From Lentzea sp. (GTDB taxonomy: Bacteria; Actinomycetota; Actinomycetes; Mycobacteriales; Pseudonocardiaceae), in assembly GCA_030146905.1 (NCBI GenBank), contig JASLAV010000501.1, positions 1 to 9,947 of the forward strand: DNA of 9,947 nt, in the 5' to 3' direction. Both the position numbers and the translations under genes were made by a program. The notes beneath the pieces were generated by a model that made no database searches, was not told the DNA's origin, and was given only the letters and a program-made list of their open reading frames with translations. Shown here piece after piece: positions 6,581 through 9,947 of the stretch. The stretch's first letter is position 1; each line of letters starts with the position of its first letter.

Positions 6581-7869
6581 ACCCCAACCCTGTCACGTTC
6601 CTCCAGGTCCGCACCACGGGTCTCCCGCGCCAGCAGGATCGCCACCACCGTAATCACGCACGTGATCAGGACGTAGATCGCGATGGGGAACGACGACCCG
6701 TACGCCTGCAGCAGCGCCGTCGCGATCAACGGGGCCAGCGCGCCGGCCGCGATCGACGCCAGCTGGTAGCCGACCGACGCACCCGAGTAGCGCACCCGTG
6801 TGCCGAACAGCTCGGAGAAGAACGCCGCCTGCGGCCCGTACATCGCGCCGTGCAGCACCAGTCCGACGGTCGTGGCGAGCGTGATCAGCACCGGGTCCTT
6901 GGTGTCGAGCATCGCGAAGAACGCGAAGATCCACCCCGCCATGCCGACCGCGCCGACCAGGTAGATCGACTTCCGCCCGAACCTGTCCGAGAGGTGGCCC
7001 CACACCGGGATCGTCACGAGGTGCACGGCCGAGGCGATCAGCACCGCGTTGAGCCCCACCGACTTCGAGAGCCCCAGCCCGGTCACCACGTAGACGAGGA
7101 TGAACGCCGTGATCACGTAGTAGGACACGTTCTCGGCGAACCGCGCGCCCATCGCGATCAGCACCTCGCGCCAGTTGTGCTTCAGCAGCTCCAGCGCGGG
7201 CGCCTTCTCCTCGACGGGCTCCTTCGCCCGCTTCTCCTGCGCCGCCAGGAAGATCGGCGACTCGGACACGGTCAGGCGGATCCACAGGCCGATCACCACG
7301 AGCACACCGGAGAGCAGGAACGGGATCCGCCAGCCCCACGCGAGGAAGTCCTCGTCCGACTGCACCGCCGCCAGCACCGCCAGCACGCCCGTCGCCAGCA
7401 GGTTGCCGCACGGCACACCGGCCTGCGGCCACGACGCCCAGAACCCGCGCCGCGCGGGATCGCCGTGCTCCGACACGATCAGCACGGCGCCGCCCCACTC
7501 ACCGCCGAGCGCGAAACCCTGCACCAGCCGCAGGAACGTGAGCAGCAACGGCGCCAGGACGCCGACCGACGCGTACGTCGGCAGCACGCCCATCAGCATC
7601 GTCGCGCCACCCATGAGCAGCAACGACAACACGAGCAGCTTCTTGCGCCCCAGCCGGTCGCCGTAGTGGCCGAACACCAGACCGCCCAACGGCCTTGCCA
7701 GGAAGCCGATCGCGTACGTGGTGAACGCGAGCAGCGTGCCGGTCAGCGGGTCCGCCGTGGGGAAGAACAGCTTGTTGAACACCAGGGCGGCTGCCGAGCC
7801 GTAGAGGAAGAAGTCGTACCACTCAACGGTCGTCCCGATAAGCGAAGCGCCTACCACCTTTTTGATCAT
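6577..7869 (-). CDS. MHS-family MFS metabolite:H+ symporter
   Basis: A 430-residue polytopic membrane protein with about 12 hydrophobic segments, of the metabolite:H+ symporter branch of the major facilitator superfamily (ProP and ShiA relatives). Diagnostic features are EWYDFFLYG near the N-terminus (16-24), the loop 2-3 motif GHYGDRLGRKK (67-77), its second-half echo GHLSDRFGRK (291-300), and RLVQGFALGGEWGGA (114-128). A charged cytoplasmic loop lies at about 211-225. The ATG at 7869 was preferred over an upstream in-frame start because GAGGAG lies 6 bases before it and MIKKVVGASLIG begins directly at the first membrane helix, as usual for the family. It starts 10 bp after the hydroxybutyrate dehydrogenase stop and overlaps the regulator start by 4 bp. 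Import of 3-hydroxybutyrate or a similar monocarboxylate is inferred from the neighbour; the substrate is not readable from sequence. Confidence 0.92.
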   Translation of the reverse strand: MIKKVVGASLIGTTVEWYDFFLYGSAAALVFNKLFFPTADPLTGTLLAFTTYAIGFLARPLGGLVFGHYGDRLGRKKLLVLSLLLMGGATMLMGVLPTYASVGVLAPLLLTFLRLVQGFALGGEWGGAVLIVSEHGDPARRGFWASWPQAGVPCGNLLATGVLAVLAAVQSDEDFLAWGWRIPFLLSGVLVVIGLWIRLTVSESPIFLAAQEKRAKEPVEEKAPALELLKHNWREVLIAMGARFAENVSYYVITAFILVYVVTGLGLSKSVGLNAVLIASAVHLVTIPVWGHLSDRFGRKSIYLVGAVGMAGWIFAFFAMLDTKDPVLITLATTVGLVLHGAMYGPQAAFFSELFGTRVRYSGASVGYQLASIAAGALAPLIATALLQAYGSSFPIAIYVLITCVITVVAILLARETRGADLEERDRVGV

Positions 7870-7879
7870 CGACAACTCC

Positions 7880-8611
7880 TCATTGAGCGGTCCAGCCGCC
7901 GTCGACGGCCAACGACGTACCTGTGACAAAACCGTTGTCGCACAACCACAAAACGGCGTCGGCGACCTCGGAGGGCTCGATCAGCCGCTTGACGGCGCTG
8001 CGCTGGAGGAAGACCTGCGACAGGACCTCGTCCTCCGAGATGCCGTGCACGCGCGCCTGGTCCGCGATCTGCTTGTCCACCAACGGGGTCCGCACGTAGC
8101 CCGGGGCCACGCAGTTCGACGTGACGCCGTGGGGCGCGCCTTCGAGGGCGGCGACCTTGGAGAACCCCTCCAGGCCGTGCTTCGCGGCGACGTAGGCCGA
8201 CTTGAACGCGGACGCGCGCAACCCGTGAACGCTGGAGATGTGGACCAGCCGGCCCCAACCGGCGTCGTACATGTGCGGCAGGACGTGCCGGGTGAGCCGG
8301 AACGCCGCCCCCAGCATCAGCTCGACCATCGCCGAGAAGCGCTCGGCGGGGAACTCGTGGATGGGCGCGACGTGCTGCACGCCGGCGTTGTTGACGAGGA
8401 TGTCGATCTCGGCGGGCAGCTCCGCCACTGGTTGGGTCAGGTCGAGGACGTGCCCGGCCCCGCCCAGCTCCGACGCGAGGGGCAGCACCCCGGGATCGCG
8501 GTCGACCAGGTGGACCTTCGCGCCCTGCGAGGCCAGCGCGCGGGCGCAGGCCAGGCCGATGCCGCTCGCGGCTCCGGTGACCAGCGCGGTGTGACCCGTG
8601 ACACTCGACAT
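7880..8611 (-). CDS. D-3-hydroxybutyrate dehydrogenase-like short-chain dehydrogenase
   Basis: A 243-residue SDR enzyme expected to interconvert D-3-hydroxybutyrate and acetoacetate with NAD+. Visible motifs are the cofactor-binding TGAASGIG (12-19), D37 after the second strand (favouring NAD), NNAG (74-77), catalytic S127 in HISSVHG, and Y140/K144 in SAYVAAKHG. Family-typical segments include NNAGVQHVAPIHEFP, KSAYVAAKHGLEG, GYVRTPLVDKQIADQA and the C-terminal VDGGWTAQ, a hallmark of bacterial 3-hydroxybutyrate dehydrogenases. The catalytic-tetrad Asn appears to be Met (M99 in VELMLGAAF). The ATG at 8611 matches the family N-terminus; in-frame extension upstream adds a non-conserved, Pro-rich tail. 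No Shine-Dalgarno is visible, and a -10-like TACCGT ends 8 bases upstream, so the mRNA may be leaderless. It heads the operon with the symporter and GAF-PucR regulator. Confidence 0.9.
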   Translation of the reverse strand: MSSVTGHTALVTGAASGIGLACARALASQGAKVHLVDRDPGVLPLASELGGAGHVLDLTQPVAELPAEIDILVNNAGVQHVAPIHEFPAERFSAMVELMLGAAFRLTRHVLPHMYDAGWGRLVHISSVHGLRASAFKSAYVAAKHGLEGFSKVAALEGAPHGVTSNCVAPGYVRTPLVDKQIADQARVHGISEDEVLSQVFLQRSAVKRLIEPSEVADAVLWLCDNGFVTGTSLAVDGGWTAQ

Positions 8612-8792
8612 GACCGGAAACGGTAGGCGTGACACGCCGTGATCAACATGTGGCGGCCCCACACAACGCCCGGTGGCCACATGGTTTTAGCCAACATTTA
8701 GCGTGGAGGAGGCATACAGCGCAAAAGATCGGGTATAGAGGCGTAAGCTCCCGTCACCTGAACGGGGGAACATCCGCAAGAGGGGGCCCATC
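8612..8792. promoter_or_regulatory. Divergent intergenic region: dehydrogenase operon versus small ORF
   Basis: On the minus strand, TTGATC (8646-8641) and TACCGT (8625-8620) could be -35 and -10 boxes with a short 15-bp spacer. The perfect palindrome GGCGTGACACGCC (8626-8638) sits exactly between them. Upstream, CATGTGGC (8647-8654) and GCCACATG (8676-8683) are an exact inverted repeat, and TTTAGC recurs at 8686-8691 and 8697-8702, 11 bp apart. On the plus strand, TATAGA (8734-8739) is a possible -10, and CCCGT/ACGGG (8750-8754, 8762-8766) forms a small leader hairpin. Promoter assignments are tentative; the repeats are exact. Confidence 0.5.
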
Positions 8793-8900
8793 ATGTCCAC
8801 GACACCCATTTACGACGACCTCCTGCGCGAGCTCGACGAGATCGCACAGGAGGCCGGTCTGACCAGCTCGGAGCCTGCGGCCGAGCCTGCCCAGCAGTAG
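8793..8900 (+). CDS. Small 35-residue protein of unknown function
   Basis: An unrecognised 35-residue protein starting MSTTPIYDDLLRELDEIAQE and ending in an Ala/Pro/Glu-rich tail with EPAAEPA. It is acidic, has no Cys, signal peptide or membrane segment, and residues 6-22 could form an amphipathic helix. Support for a real gene is the optimal ribosome binding site AGGGGG (8781-8786) 6 bases before the ATG, G/C in 28 of 34 third positions after the start codon, and an upstream region with promoter-like elements. Its TAG stop abuts the TAG stop of the convergent LCP gene with no bases between. Possible roles include a small regulatory or adaptor peptide, but the sequence gives no direct indication. 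An uORF or spurious reading frame is the alternative. Confidence 0.65.
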   Translation: MSTTPIYDDLLRELDEIAQEAGLTSSEPAAEPAQQ

Positions 8901-8905
8901 CTACT
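8896..8905. other. Palindrome joining two convergent stop codons
   Basis: AGTAGCTACT is a 10-bp perfect palindrome in which the small ORF stop (TAG, 8898-8900) and the LCP gene stop (TAG on the minus strand, 8903-8901) lie back to back with no intergenic base. No terminator separates the two genes, so their transcripts must overlap. Confidence 0.85.
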
Positions 8906-9920
8906 TCGGAGGGGCGATCAGCTCGGCGGGCACCGGCTCGTCCTTGCTGATCAGGTCGAAGAGCTGCGAGGCCTTCTCCTTGTTCCACTGCACGACAGAG
9001 CCCGCACCGGGCACCGTCGGCGTGGAACCGACCGGCACGGTGCCGCTCGTCGCGTCGCCCATGTTGAGCGCGACGCTCGCCAGGTGCCACACGTGGTCGT
9101 CGTCGTTGACCGACACCGAGCCCGACGCCGCGTTCATCAGCGGGATGACGCGGAACGGGTTGGCCAGCGTGGCCGGACTCTTGACCTTCTCGAAGAGCGC
9201 CGACAGGAACTGCCGCTGGTTCTGCACGCGCTGCAGGTCAGCGGTCGCGAACGCGCGCGTCCGCACGAAGCCGAGCGCCTGCGGCCCGTCGAGCTCCTGG
9301 CACCCCGCGGGCAGGTCGATGCCCGCCAGCGGGTCCTTGATCGGCTGGTCGAGGCAGATGTCCACACCGCCGACAGCGTCGACCATGTCGGAGAACCCGC
9401 CGAAGCCGATCTCCATGTAGTGGTCGATCCGCACGCCGGTCGCACCCTCGACGGTCTGCACGAGCAGCTGCGGCCCGCCGAACGCGTACGCCGCGTTGAC
9501 CTTGTTCCGGCCGTTGCCGGGGATGGGGACGTACGAGTCGCGCGGAAGCGACAGCAGCACCGGCTTGGCCGCGCTGTTGTCCGGCAGGTGCAGCATCATG
9601 ATGGTGTCGGTGCGCCGGCCCGCCGCGTCACCGGTGGCGAGCGCGTCCTTCTGCTCCTGCGTCAGGCCCTCCCGCGCGTCCGATCCGACGAGCAGCCACG
9701 TGGTGCCCGCCGTCTCCGCCGGACGGCCTTCGTAGTCCGACAGCGCGGTGATCCGCGTCAGCGTCGAGTCGACGTAGAACCCGAACCCGACCGCGCCCAG
9801 AACCAGGACGAGCAGCAGCACCAGAATGACGCGTCCCGGACGCCTCTTCTTCTTCATCGGCCGCTGCGGCGGCATGGGACGCCGCGGCTGCTGGTAGCCG
9901 TGGTGATACCCAGCGCTCAT
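8901..9920 (-). CDS. LytR-CpsA-Psr (LCP) family cell-wall glycopolymer ligase
   Basis: A 339-residue membrane-anchored protein expected to transfer lipid-linked glycopolymers (teichoic-acid-like polymers or arabinogalactan) to peptidoglycan. A short basic, Pro-rich cytoplasmic N-terminus (KKKRRPGR at 23-30) precedes one transmembrane helix (about 31-50). The extracellular LCP domain follows, with LLVGSDAREG (76-85), RRTDTIMML (102-110), SLPRDSYVPIPG (124-135), NKVNAAYAFGG (139-149), and the Arg-rich FVRTRAF and RVQNQRQF (218-238). Conserved Asp and Arg residues that bind the pyrophosphate and Mg2+ are present (D81, R83, R103, D105, R127, D128, R220, R222). C189 and C207 may form the disulfide seen in actinobacterial homologues. 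There is no C-terminal LytR_C domain. The ATG at 9920 has a weak GGGGTTGG ribosome binding site; its promoter is mostly beyond the window. Confidence 0.93.
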   Translation of the reverse strand: MSAGYHHGYQQPRRPMPPQRPMKKKRRPGRVILVLLLVLVLGAVGFGFYVDSTLTRITALSDYEGRPAETAGTTWLLVGSDAREGLTQEQKDALATGDAAGRRTDTIMMLHLPDNSAAKPVLLSLPRDSYVPIPGNGRNKVNAAYAFGGPQLLVQTVEGATGVRIDHYMEIGFGGFSDMVDAVGGVDICLDQPIKDPLAGIDLPAGCQELDGPQALGFVRTRAFATADLQRVQNQRQFLSALFEKVKSPATLANPFRVIPLMNAASGSVSVNDDDHVWHLASVALNMGDATSGTVPVGSTPTVPGAGSVVQWNKEKASQLFDLISKDEPVPAELIAPPK

Positions 9921-9947
9921 GTGTCGCCAACCCCGATCGCATTAGTT

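Noticed and set aside
6319..7926. A 535-codon plus-strand open frame opposite the transporter
   Set aside because: The product is almost only Arg, His, Gln, Pro and Asp, a typical antisense shadow; the minus strand encodes a clear MHS transporter.
7870..7929. Upstream in-frame extension of the transporter gene
   Set aside because: It overlaps the end of the dehydrogenase gene and adds a non-family tail; the ATG at 7869 has GAGGAG in the right place.

Overview
The window is high-GC actinobacterial DNA. Third codon positions are almost all G or C, start codons are ATG or GTG, genes overlap by 4 bp, and some genes appear to lack a leader. The protein types (choline-oxidase-like GMC enzyme, actinobacterial 3-hydroxybutyrate dehydrogenase, GAF-PucR regulator, LCP protein with a cysteine pair) suggest a Pseudonocardiales genus such as Lentzea, Saccharothrix or Actinosynnema. 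The genus is an inference.

Left block (1-4869): an IclR-type regulator, cut by the window edge, is read leftward. Divergent from it is a four-gene plus-strand set: a Rieske [2Fe-2S] ferredoxin, an FAD/NAD(P)H ferredoxin reductase (4-bp overlap), a betaine-aldehyde-type dehydrogenase, and a GMC oxidoreductase closely resembling choline oxidase (4-bp overlap). The last two would take choline through betaine aldehyde to glycine betaine. The first two form an electron-transfer chain whose terminal oxygenase is not in the window; a glycine-betaine-type Rieske demethylase is the natural guess. The divergent promoter carries a perfect 11-bp inverted repeat and a third half-site placed to control both directions.

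Middle block (4870-8611): after a convergent intergenic region with hairpins, a minus-strand operon reads 3-hydroxybutyrate dehydrogenase, then an MHS-family symporter, then a GAF-PucR regulator. Spacing is 10 bp and then a 4-bp overlap. It looks like an uptake, oxidation and sensing unit for 3-hydroxybutyrate or a related hydroxy acid.

Right block (8612-9947): a 181-bp divergent intergenic region is rich in palindromes. It is followed by a 35-codon plus-strand gene with a strong ribosome binding site and no recognised family, which ends exactly against the stop codon of a convergent LytR-CpsA-Psr cell-wall ligase.

The points most worth a second look are the three-half-site IclR promoter, a cluster of CAACGTTG palindromes inside the reductase gene that coincides with rare codons, the orphan small protein, and active-site substitutions in the choline-oxidase-like and hydroxybutyrate dehydrogenase proteins. 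No RNA genes, CRISPR arrays or insertion sequences were seen.
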